This document shows, in pieces, positions 20,640 through 30,859 of a stretch of 64,000 bases of DNA; positions within the stretch are counted from its first letter, which is position 1; the number at the start of each line of letters is the position of its first letter. The stretch comes from Smallanthus sonchifolius. Its lineage: Eukaryota; Streptophyta; Magnoliopsida; Asterales; Asteraceae. Below the pieces are notes generated by a model. That model was not told where the DNA came from, did no database searches, and saw only the letters and a program-made list of their open reading frames with translations. Both the position numbers and the translations under genes were made by a program. Location of the stretch: contig CM042032.1 of the NCBI GenBank assembly GCA_023525975.1, positions 15,878,001 to 15,942,000 on the forward strand. Direction: 5' to 3'.

Positions 20640-23600
20640 GATTTCCTTCTTTGCTTCCCCTTCTTGCAAGGAATACAATCATCAGGAACTGAGAATTTCA
20701 TCTTCGCAATACCAAGAACAAGATCATTCCTAACAATGTAGTTCATCTTCCTAAAGTTAATGTGAGCTAGCTTCTTGTGCCACAATATTGAATCAAATTC
20801 CGACGCCTTGGAGAGTAAACAAGTTGGAATTGAATCCATTGTAGTGGCGACACTCATGTCAAGGACATACGTGTCATTTCTCCTCGGAGCCTTCATGAGA
20901 ATCCATTCATCAGGAATCACGAAGCCCGGTTTCAAAATATAGCATTCAGTATCGTTGAAATGGAACGAAAATTTCTTGTCACAGACTTGTGATACGCTTA
21001 AAAGATTGTGTTCCAGCTGCTCAACATAATTCACCTTTTAAAATTTGACTTTGTCATTCTTTAACGTTCCCTGTCCAATTATGTACCCGCCTTTATTACC
21101 CGCAAAAGCGACATAACTTCCATCAATTTGTTTTACATCCTCAAGCAATCTAACATTCCCTGTCATATGTCTAGAGCAACCACTATCCACATACCATGTA
21201 TTGTTGATAGTCCTCCTTGGTTGTCCCTACATAAACAACGAGAATCAGTTAGAAATAGGAACCCAAGCCATCGTGGTCTTGGGTCGTCCAGATTGATCAA
21301 AATAAACAACTTCTTGTAATTTACAATCAATCCTATCATTCACTTCTGGAACAGAAGTTTGACAATCAGACCTTTTCAAAGAAGAACCAATTTTATTATT
21401 TTGTAAAACATTATTTGATATATTATTGTCAGATTCGGATGTTTCCAAAAATTTTTTAATTTTCTGTTTCTTCTTCTTCTTTGAGGTCTAGACAATTTAA
21501 CCTCCTGAAAAGAATCTTTTGAAATCCCAACTTTTGGAATCTCAAGTTTCTCTTTGCATACAAAAGATTTAGCATTCAATTTATCATGTTGTTTAAATCC
21601 AGAGGATTTAACAAAAGATTGAGCAGGCAAATTTTTTTTCAAGCTAGATGACGACTTTCCCTCATCTTTTCTTTTCAGAATCTTCACCACTTTCGGTTGT
21701 GAAGGAACAGTCTTCATTTTACCCTGGTTCCTGTATGGACAATTGATCAAAATATGACCAGCCTCATTGCAATGAAAACACACTCTTCTTTCTTGATAAG
21801 TTCTGAAATAAGAGGTTTTCTTTGAATTTGAAGATCCATCAGAAGAATAAGCTTCAGAGGAATGTCCAGAACATCTATCCCGGGTAACAGTCATAATGCA
21901 TCTATCCCGGGTAACAGTTTTAACAACTGTTGGGTCATCAATTTTCACTTATTTTGGAATGCCCTCGACCTTCTTTTCATCGAACATCTCATCTTCAGAA
22001 TCAGACTCATACACCATATCCTCCCCAGTTACCGGATTCACCTTTAACACAGTTTTTGGATCTATCTCCTCTTCATTTATGATTTCAGGTTCCACCACAT
22101 AATTTGCATTAAACGGCGGAGGAATAAATCCAATACTAGCAACACGCTTAGTAGGATCAGCATTTGAGTTAAAATAATCCAAAACAACTAAAGAACTTTC
22201 AAATTGTTCCAACTTTCGATGAAGTTTGATCACCTCAGACTCTTTGTCAGATATTTCTTTATTCTTTTGGGCAACAATTTCATTACGTTTTTCTATTTCA
22301 GCATAAGCCATATCTAGATGATAACCATGCTCTTTGTATTTTAGCCCAAGAGAATTTAAGTCTCTTTTCAAAGACTCAATTCTATCAATGCACAGCCTAT
22401 CATTATCTTTCAGTTTCTGATTAACTGAATGCATTGATTTCATGTCACAAATCAAGTTTGTGTTATCATCCATGACCTTTTTGCAGTTTATCTTTAACAG
22501 AAATGCAGTTAGAACAGTATATATGACAAACAGAGTCTTTTACCTTAGACGGATCAGACATGTCTGCCATGAATACTTTGGCAATGGGAATATTCTCTGA
22601 ATCATCACCAACTGAAGCATTTTCTGTAAGAACAATTTCCTCCTCAACAACCCATGATGCAGCATTAGAATCAATATTCTGCCCTTGTTCTACCTCATCA
22701 TCAACGCTTGGAACACTGTCACCATCAAAAGAATCATCACTAGAACTTTCATCATCAGTAGACTCCTCTGGTTTTTCAGAATGAATTTCTGCAACAAAAG
22801 CCTGACTCACAGCACCCACCAAATCTTCCAGATGAATGCCCCAGTCATAGTTTTCGTAGTTTTGAGCAACCAAAGCTGATGATGCAGATGAATGATTTGT
22901 ATTACCAGAAGGACCATGATTTTGATTACCAGATGAACCATGTGACTGATTCCTATTATGTTGAAAGTTAGACTGCTTCTTTTGAGAATCAAATTCTACC
23001 TTCGGCTTCACACACTCCTTAGCAAAGTGACCATACTCTTGGCAGTTGTAACAACGAACTTTGCTTTTATCAAAACCCATACGAGATCGACTATTTGAAC
23101 CAATATATTTTCTGCCATTTTCTTCAAGAAATCTTTAGCTTGGCGCATCAACATGGCCATAATCCATTGGATATTCATTTCTTCCAGATCAACAGGGTCA
23201 ATCTGTCTGAAATATTCTTCTATAACCTCAGGATCATGTATTTTTCCTCCAATAAAATTCTCATATGATGCCATGAAAGATGAAAACATAGCAAGATAAT
23301 CATCAGCAACTTTCTGATTCAAATTAGATCCAGATGATGTTGAAGCTGTAGTCGCAGAAAATCCAGAATGGCTTGAATGACCAGAATAAATTGGAACTCC
23401 AGAACACTGATCATTTGAAGACTCTTGAGCATCACTATAAAAGAATGCCACACCAGTACCAGATTTACCAGTAGATTTGGCAAAATACATTGAGGGATCC
23501 TGTATATGCTCCATATTAGTCTCTTTCTTCTTCATATTCATGTCATGCGACTGAATCTTCCCTAGAACTTCTTCAAAAGACATGGTTTTGTACTTAATAT

Positions 23601-24195
23601 TCTCTTTGATTAAAACCGTATACACATCAAATTTTGATGGTAAAGCCTCCAAGAATTTATCATTGATTTCCTCAGTCTCATACACCACAGACGCACTAGC
23701 CAGTTCACTAAGAAGATGATAGAATCTTGTAGCAAGATCATCCAAGTATTCGTTTTGAAAATGTTTAAAGACTAGGAACTGCTTCTTTAGTAACTCCTTT
23801 CTACTCTTCTTCACAACCAAACTTCCTTCACACCTTTTCTGTAATGCTTCCCACAGTTGTTGAGAAGACTTGAACTGTTTAAAACTGTGATATATTTCCT
23901 TTGGAAGAGACATCGAAATACTAGCCATCGCTTTCTTTTCTCTATCAAATAACAACTTTTCTTCAGTAGTTAATGCTGACACCGGCTTTGGAACATTGTC
24001 ATGTCCCATCCAAGAATAAGTCGGATGTGTATATCCTTCCAAAATCGGAATCCACAAACTAGTATCGGTAAAAGATATGAACTGGTCAAACCGATCTTTC
24101 CAATTAGAATAATCAGCTAGATTCAACAACTTTGGAGGTTTTTGAGATGTACCGATCTCATTGTCATAATTGAACATATTCGTGACTTGAACCAT
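20640..24195 (-). pseudogene. Copia family 2 gag-protease-integrase start, disrupted
   Basis: The start at 24195 is MVQVTNMFNYDNEIGTSQ. Residues 1-240 are the Sirevirus/Copia gag core (LADYSNWKDRFDQFISFTD, WIPILEGYTHP). A first zinc knuckle is CYNCQEYGHFAKEC (about 23,050) and a second is CFHCNEAGHILINC (about 21,780). Between them is an acidic region and a long coiled coil (22473-22150), typical of Sirevirus gag. The protease motif WYVDSGCSRHMTG lies near 21,180, followed by the integrase zinc region LWHKKLAHINFRKMN...CIPC (about 20,780-20,660). Frames change near 23,110, 22,470 and 21,950 and stops intervene. The text ends at about 20640 against the primer site of the buried Gypsy-type LTR; the rest of pol is absent. 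Confidence 0.8.
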
Positions 24196-24257
24196 ATTTG
24201 CAATTTTTTAAAAAAAATTTCTAAAAAATTTCCAAGTGTTGAACAGTCTTACCCTCA

Positions 24258-24450
24258 GGCGAAGATAATAAGTTCGCTTATGATACACCCAAGAGAACTT
24301 AATGAGAAGCGAACTTAAAAAGTTCGCTTAAATCAGATATCAACAATATGATTAAGTTCGCCTAAAATAAGTTCGCTTAACCCTGTGAGAAGCGAACTTG
24401 ACAAGTTCGCCTACTGCTAAGTTCGCGTGCACAAGAAATCAGCAAGTTCG
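24258..24450 (-). repeat. Hairpin array in the gag leader of family 2
   Basis: At least four GCGAACTT/AAGTTCGC-type units and several half units lie between the lost primer site and the gag ATG. Family 1 has the same arrangement at 47483-47715. Confidence 0.8.
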
Positions 24451-25169
24451 CTTGCCGAAACAGAATCTTGATCAAGAACTTCTTCAGCCCAAACTCGCGA
24501 ACCAAGAACATTCAAAAATCGTCATTAATACTTTGTATGATTACCTTACATGATATCCTAGGTATTACACCGCATGATACAATACATGATAACCTATGTA
24601 CTACACTACTTGATACTCATGTGCTAATAAAATTGCTATATACAAGCTACCTATTTGATTCCATTAAGTGTTATCCTAAGTTTTCCCATACACTTATCCA
24701 TACCTAAAGTCTTTATACACCCTCATCCTTACACACTATGACACCATCATCTTTTGTTAACAAAACCCAACCCATTGGGCCTAGTGCCCAATAATAAGAA
24801 ACTATAGATCCCACTTACCCTCCAAGAAGAGGAAGCCTGCTGGAGTAAATAAACCTCACCTTTGGGCCTCAAAGCCCGATCCATAATGATTCTCATCTTG
24901 ACCATGAGTCCAAACGATAGTGTTATTAGTACATGATGGCTGGAAGAGTGTGTGTAGACCATGAGAGATTCTGGCTAAGGAAGGACCGGGTACTTAAGCG
25001 TGTCCTTTGTGACCCACCCCTCTTTCCTGGGAATTCTCTCCATGGATACACAACTTATAGGTCAAATGTTACTTCTAAAATATTAATGTGAAGACTCGGT
25101 TTCGTGACTAGTCAAACTTTGAAAGCTCCCATATTTAACACTTAGTATATTTCTATATATCACTTACAA

Positions 25170-25192
25170 TCTTTTCCCTTCTTTTCTACTAG
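25170..25192 (+). promoter_or_regulatory. Splice-acceptor-like tract before the MDSYSPP ORF
   Basis: A long pyrimidine run ending CTTTTCTACTAG lies two bases before the ATG at 25195. It matches the pattern seen upstream of the Copia accessory ORF and the Athila gags. Confidence 0.4.
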
Positions 25193-25194
25193 AC

Positions 25195-25761
25195 ATGGAC
25201 TCCTACTCTCCTCCCTCCCCGGCATACTATCCCGGAGCAGAGTCCGAACAAGAAGAAAACAATGGATCACCAGGCTATCGGTCACCAACACCCTCAGCTG
25301 CTAGGTCAAGTTTTGACATAATGGCAAATTGGATCAGGAACACTGGACCGAGACTTCGAGCATCTGGATCAACTCCATCAAGAAACCCGTATCAGGCACC
25401 CCATCTACATAACCAGTTACCACCCCCTATGAGAGACCCCTACCTAGAACACGACCCATATCCCCCTACCATGGGTGTCCCATTTGATGCCATCCACCAA
25501 TACGTGAGAACCTCCGAGTTTGTGAGACAAGGGATGGAGCACGGAATAAGACATGATCTGCTAGGACAAAGGATTGACAACCTAGGAAATTAAGTGTGGT
25601 GCCAGGAGGAGAAAATTTCTAGCCTGGAAGAAGAAATGGAGATACTTATTGCACGCACAGAAGCAGCAAGAGCTGAGGCCCAGTTTGCTATCCGGGTGAC
25701 CATAGCAATGTTCGTCTTGGTGCTTATCTGCTTCCTTGTTGAAAGTTACCTGAGACGCTAG
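25195..25761 (+). pseudogene. Proline-rich, coiled-coil, tail-anchored-type membrane protein ORF (one stop)
   Basis: ATG at 25195 opens an ORF of 132 codons ending in TAA (25591-25593); the same frame continues open for 55 more codons to TAG at 25759-25761. The N-terminal part is Pro/Ser/Tyr-rich (MDSYSPPSPAYYPGAESEQE), followed by an amphipathic region (FDAIHQYVRTSEFVRQGMEH). After the stop come a heptad-like EEKISSLEEEMEILIARTE and a hydrophobic segment of about 17 residues (VTIAMFVLVLICFLVES) followed by YLRR. The predicted topology is a C-terminal anchor in a membrane with a cytosolic N-terminus. I do not recognise the family. It is not a standard gag, protease or pol domain. It could be an accessory or envelope-like gene of a Gypsy-type element. 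Confidence 0.5.
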
Positions 25762-26589
25762 CGGGATTGTTCTACTTCTTGTCTTTAAATTCCCGTTTGA
25801 AACCGCTACCCTATGTTTGGTTTAAACTTTTGACATTTTATCATTTAATGCTATGTTTTATTTTACAACTTTAATGTCATTACTCGTTGGTTTAATATTA
25901 CCGGCATATTGTCATCAAGATCACCCAAGCATCACTTTCTTATTCATTGCAATTTAGTACACATACCTAAACCTTCTTGGTAAACTAATCATCTTATGAT
26001 CTGATTTAAAACAACATCATTATTTTGTTCAAACAAAGCATTTATCACACCCTTAGTTTATAAATATTATTTGGAATATAAGTTTTCAACAAAACCTTTT
26101 TTACTTAGAAAGAAAATGTAAATACGATTCGTTTTATAAAACTTTATTTAAATATATTATAACTTTGGTTTCAATAAATTTAATTATTATCGAACTTTGG
26201 CTTAATTACTAAATGATCTAGCCATTATTTTTCCTTTATGATAATTAAAAGTTAATAAAAAGGTTTTTCCCATAAAATTATTCATCTAGTTAGATTACTC
26301 GACTCGTTGGTTTCACCATCGTATTTATTTACAAACAAGAATAAAATTACAATTACTTATTTATTTACTAACAAAGTCAGTTATTCGTAAGCACATTACT
26401 CAGAATATTTTCAGAACCCCCTCGTTATATTGCAACTTCGGTAATATATGAGCGCATTGCCACTTCGAAGAAGATGGATCATTTTGCGTAGACAATAACC
26501 CTCCCTATAAACCTCAACGAGATCTAAAAAGCTAAAACCCAACTACCCACATTATACATGAACACGCTTATCCGCAACACTCGACCATC

Positions 26590-27110
26590 TACAGAATTCG
26601 ATAGTTTACATTGCTCATAAGATTCAATAGCTTACACATGAACGTCCACAATACACATGAAACTCAGTTGTTTACAATATACATGATACATGATTGTTTA
26701 CAATATACATGATACATGATTGATTACATTATACATGAAACTCAGCTGTTTACAACATACATGATACAAGATTGATTACATGATACACGAAACTTAGTTG
26801 TTCACAATATACATAATATAAGATTGATTATATGATACATGAAACTTAGTTGTTCACGATACACATGATATTTAACTGTTTACATTATACATGAAAACTT
26901 GGTTGCTTACAAAATACATAAATATTAAATTGTTCACCTCATACATAAGACCCATTATTTACTATATACATGGTACTACACTATTCACATTATACATGGA
27001 ACCTATTTGTTTACAAGGTGCATAACACTAGATCATACATGAAGCTTGAGTGTTTACATTATACATGGGACTATTTACAATTGTTACAATTGACTGATCA
27101 CATTTTACGC
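26590..27110. repeat. Degenerate tandem array, GTTTACAATATACATGA-type units
   Basis: Roughly 20 imperfect units combine TTGTTTACA, ATATACATGA and AACTTAGTTG; two adjacent units near 26,670-26,735 are nearly identical. It has no coding potential. Similar words occur in the Tekay LTRs (near 10,300 and 29,590). Confidence 0.7.
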
Positions 27111-27590
27111 AAGGCATGGTCATACACTTTATTCACTAAAGTTGAAAGCTATAACACCTTGGATCTACTCGGGGTTTGAAGTATTCTTGTTCAAACACGA
27201 GGAGGCTGCAACATTTTTAAACTACTCGGAACTAATGTGATATGACAAGGGCATGGTGGATACGCCGATGGTACTTCCTATATATAAGTGCTCTGTCACA
27301 TTATCAGAAGTAGCGTTGTTTGTGTCACGTGAAGTTTTGACCTAGACCAATGTTTATGAAATCCCTTATCCACTAACAATTCTTGAGCATATTAGACTAC
27401 AATCTAAAACAAACCCTAATCATCAAATTCCCATCAAATCCATTCCAATTAATGCATTTCACCTTTAGGATCCAAATTATTATTCGACAGATTTTCTCCT
27501 TAAGTTCATTTCAAAACTAAATTCACAATCATCATTTATGCCTGACTTTGAAATACCTAAACCTTATTATCAATCGTAAAAGTTTGTTGG

Positions 27591-27688
27591 AATTCTAGAC
27601 GCGGTCCCGGGTTTACTTGGGAACGAGAGGACCAAATGAAGCTTAAGTACCCACATCTTTTCCTGAGATAGTAGCTTCAACTAGTTGA
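27591..27688 (+). pseudogene. Tekay integrase C-terminal (chromodomain-like) fragment
   Basis: The + strand reads NSRRGPGFTWEREDQMKLKY then PHLF and ends at TGA (27686-27688). This is the tail of a Tekay/Del chromovirus pol, comparable to GPEFTWERED at the end of the ORF at 37793. About 30 codons survive. It establishes the orientation and lineage of the 3' LTR that follows. Confidence 0.75.
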
Positions 27689-27715
27689 ATTTCGGGACGA
27701 AATTCCCTCAACTAG
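27681..27715 (+). promoter_or_regulatory. Conserved stem-loop upstream of Tekay polypurine tract/LTR
   Basis: CTAGTTGA ... TCAACTAG encloses a perfect inner dyad GAATTTCG-GGA-CGAAATTC. The other Tekay copy has the same inner dyad near 37,716-37,736 on the minus strand. A TTTCGGGACGAAA block before the 3' LTR is a hallmark of plant Tekay/Del elements. Confidence 0.7.
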
Positions 27716-27722
27716 GGCATAC

Positions 27723-30218
27723 TGTAACATCCATGATTTTCTTAGGCTTTGTTTTGTGCAATAACAACATTTCAACTTCAATTCTGGTTAATTTCATTGT
27801 GTCACATTAACCATAATTACAAAAGTGTATTAAACTCAGAATTTCATCCATACAAATTTATCTTTTATCCTTACTAAGATATACATATATATATGTATGA
27901 TGTGACATCCAGCTATTTAGAGATAACTCCGTTAACTCAAGTTTTGTTATCTCGCACAAACACAATTAGTCCAGTTTGTCCAAGTTATCCAATCACAAAC
28001 CCTAGGGACTAGTTCTGCCATTCCTCAAACTCTAACACCAAGCTACAAGGATTATTTCTTTATATAATCAGAAGTCAAGTAGACACGGTCGCGCCAGTGC
28101 ACGAGCACGGTCGGGCCAAGTGCCCAAGCACGGTCGTGCCTTATTCCAGCCACGGTCGCGCCTCATACACAGTCAAGACGCAAACTCAATCTGTAACGCC
28201 TCAAAACATTCGAATTCACAGCCATAACTCAACATTGATTGTTTCGGACATCATTAAGCTATTTCTAACCATTCATCGCTGCCAATTAAGCCAAATTAAT
28301 TTCAATTAAGGACTTTAAGTCATAACCGTCGAAGCCCCCAATGATTACACTCGAATTCACACCAACTCTCTTTTCATTCTGCGATTAACCATCTGCACAC
28401 CTCAAACGAGTTCCACAGAACCTCTAACATCATTCGATTTCACCAGAGAAGGAAACAGAGCCGCCGGAGAACAAGCCACTCGAAGGAAAACCTGCTTTTA
28501 CTAGAACTCCATCAATTCGGTATCGTTAGAGGAAATTAAACATGTCCACAGCTTCGTTTTCATTCATAGATTAAAAGCCCTATGTTAATTGGGGATTACA
28601 TTATCAAAATTAACACAAACGAATTCTAGGGTTCATATTCAATCGGGTTTGATCGAACAGCACCCTAGAATCAGTCTAAAATCAATTAAACTATACGGAC
28701 AAATTCACCAGCACCTACTCTTTGAAAGGCCCAAGATTCCAGCATTTAACCTTATAATATTTAACCAGTTCGTTTTCTGGAAAAGTTCAGACACGGTCGT
28801 GTTAATTGATTAGCATGGTCATGCCTCGTGCCCAGGCTTGATTGTGCCTCCTGGCTAGGCACGGTCGCGTCCCTTGCCTAAGAACGGTCGTGCCCATACC
28901 CTGGCACGGTCGTGTGTCCCTTGATCGGTTTTGTTTTTTAAAAAAATCATTTTAATATATTTTGTTTAAACCCAAATTTCTTTATAAAAATTATTTTATA
29001 AAACCCCAAGGCAAGAAAATTGTTTTATAAACCCAACTATCAACATGAGAATTTTAAACCATTTATTTGATCCTTCCTAGCGGATATAAAACTAAAAATT
29101 CTAAATAAAAAGTTTATATAATTATTTTATTCAAAACCTATACAAACTATTTATATACTAATATATATTTACAATATTTCTTGGCACATTATTATTAAAT
29201 GAATAAATGAGATAGATTTATTTATTTAAACCCTAAATGAATTTATTTATTTAAATTAATCAAATATAAACCCTAAAGACAAACATTATTTTTCATATAT
29301 ACTTTGAACTTACAATTTTACATATCAAACTTTTCTCGACTTATATCCTGTCACATAAAATGACACAACCCTTGTACAAATCCACACATATCAAACCGAT
29401 GAACATTTGATCATGACATAGACTCCGTACACACTATTAATTCAAGATCATACATTCTCACTCTAGGTTAACTTTGTGATTTACAAGAATCACTTTTACT
29501 ACCTATTGTTCGTGCTATCTACACCATCTATACAAGTGAGTTTACATAGCCCCTTTTTCACTTTTACATCTTTGGGGTGAAACATGATTACATACAAACT
29601 ATTTACAATTATTACAATTCAAACCTTATGATCATGTGTGTAATTTATGCTTATGCCTGAACACTATTTGTGCAAACAACATTTACATACTTTTTGTGCA
29701 TAGTAAAAGTGCAACCATTAACTCTGTACAAGACGACGGTATACAATGATAGATCTATTGAGTCTGACAAACCCACACAGATAGGGTGATTGTTACCGAC
29801 AACAAATTTTGGTTTTTACATGCTAGTTACAAAGGTTTGATTATACAATTAGGTTTCACAATAGTAACTGTCCATATTTGTCTTATTAACCATGATTTGT
29901 ATGGATTGTATACACACAACACAATGATACTATTTAGAGTCGAAACCTATGTATGCTCACCAACTTTTTAGTTAACATTGTTTTAACCATATTTCAGGTA
30001 CGAATGTTTGAGATTGATCAAGTTTTCTACACTTAAGTTGTGGACCTAGATAATAAAGGAACTTGTTATGTATTTTGAAATTCTTGTACTTTGTTGGATA
30101 TTTGTTTGGTTTGAATTTAAATGTGATGATATAATATATTATAACTTAGTCAGCCATGTGCTCATGAACAGTCTACACGTCCACCCCGATGTATTCCGCC
30201 GTCGGTTGGGGTGTGACA
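27723..30218 (+). repeat. 3' LTR of a Tekay element
   Basis: It starts TGTAACATCCATG after the stem-loop and ends GGGGTGTGACA at 30218 (2,496 bases). CACGGTCGTGCC-type dyad repeats occur at 28085-28165 and 28795-28920. A TTTATATAATC box lies near 28,060 and an AATATATTTTG box follows the second array. Athila C text resumes right after, so CATCG (30219-30223) is the presumptive target site. Confidence 0.8.
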
Positions 30219-30270
30219 CATCGCTAAGAGCTTGAAGGATAGACAGGGAGGTTCGTCTTCAAGCCCTAAT
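30219..30270 (+). pseudogene. Athila C gag/pol boundary fragment
   Basis: It reads SLKDRQGGSSSSPN, which in Athila-type polyproteins lies near the gag-protease boundary. The next native Athila text, at 48544, continues the same sequence after the Copia insertion. The final CTAAT (30266-30270) is the Copia target-site copy. Whether a single polyprotein ran through here cannot be told. Confidence 0.6.
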
Positions 30271-30800
30271 TGTAGGTCCCTCGGGTGTGGCGGATCGTCA
30301 CATGCAAGTGGGTCTACTAGTCGAACCGGGTGCGGAATGCCCGTGACTAGGTGGAGAGTCAAACTAAACAAAGTAAACCAACAACATAATCACTTTAAAC
30401 GTTCTTTGTATTATAAACACTTGAAGGTTACAGAGAAAAGCACTGAATTTACAATCTGCGTATTTGCGTTTATGCCTGCGTACTTAACTTTTGTCAACCT
30501 ATCCTACTTATACCTGACCTGATGCATGCGCACTTAGCAAGTGCGCAGGGAAAAATGCTCTTGCGTACTTAACAAGTACACAAAGGTATTCTTGCGTACT
30601 TGATAAGTACGCAGGAGCTTTCTCCTGCGCACATGTGAGTGCGCAAAACACTTAGTAAGAAATGCAACATTCAATATGTAAAAGTAAATACAACTCGATA
30701 AACTAATACATAAAGACTCTTACATACAAAGACAATTACAGACATGAAAATACAAACTAAGACTCTATCCAGAGTGTTGTCACAGGAAAGTGCTTCAACA
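30271..30800 (-). repeat. 3' LTR of family 1 Copia
   Basis: 530 bases, minus strand TGTTGAAGCAC ... GGACCTACA. It contains the hairpin array (30523-30640) followed by TATAAGTA (30505-30512). By eye it is nearly identical to 48022-48543 apart from a short length difference and scattered substitutions. Confidence 0.92.
30523..30640 (-). repeat. Hairpin array in family 1 3' LTR
   Basis: Four units: GCGCACTT/AAGTGCGC (perfect), GCGTACTT/AAGTACAC (one mismatch), GCGTACTT/AAGTACGC (perfect) and GCGCAC/GTGCGC-like. The units are spaced by about 15-25 bases. Confidence 0.9.
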
Positions 30801-30811
30801 AACTCCCCCTT
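30801..30811 (-). other. Polypurine tract of family 1 Copia
   Basis: Minus strand AAGGGGGAGTT directly before TGTTGAAGC. Confidence 0.85.
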
Positions 30812-30859
30812 GACAACAGCTCGGGATCTTCATCGTCTTCAGTCTTTAATCTTCAGTCT

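Larger units (their letters stand above)
15463..24515 (-). mobile_element. Copia (Sirevirus-like) element, family 2, copy 1, lacking its 5' LTR
   Basis: Read on the minus strand: leader with hairpins (24450-24258), gag with two zinc knuckles and protease (24195-21100), integrase zinc region (to about 20640), then a buried Tekay-like LTR, the accessory ORF (18752-15992), polypurine tract and 3' LTR (15950-15463). RT, RNase H and most of integrase are missing. The 5' LTR and primer site are gone: at about 24515 the sequence changes to unrelated DNA. The left target site would be GGGAG (15458-15462). Confidence 0.8.
24515..27590. other. Unassigned 3 kb segment between Copia family 2 and Tekay 3' end
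   Basis: Its left junction is where the Copia leader stops (about 24515) and its right junction where Tekay chromodomain coding begins (27591). It contains ACATGATA-rich text at both ends (24540-24620 and 26590-27110), one small ORF (25195-25761), AT-rich non-coding DNA (25762-26580) and a TATATATAAG box near 27,278 followed by CA-rich text. No LTR termini, primer site or pol motif was recognised. It may be the 5' or internal part of the Tekay element, or a separate non-autonomous element. Confidence 0.4.

Noticed and set aside
24468..24962. Small frames in 24.5-25.0 kb
   Set aside because: Low-complexity, no start context and no recognisable domain.
28097..28309. 70-codon frame starting MHEHGRAKCPS
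   Set aside because: It is a translation of the CACGGTCGTGCC dyad repeats in the Tekay LTR.
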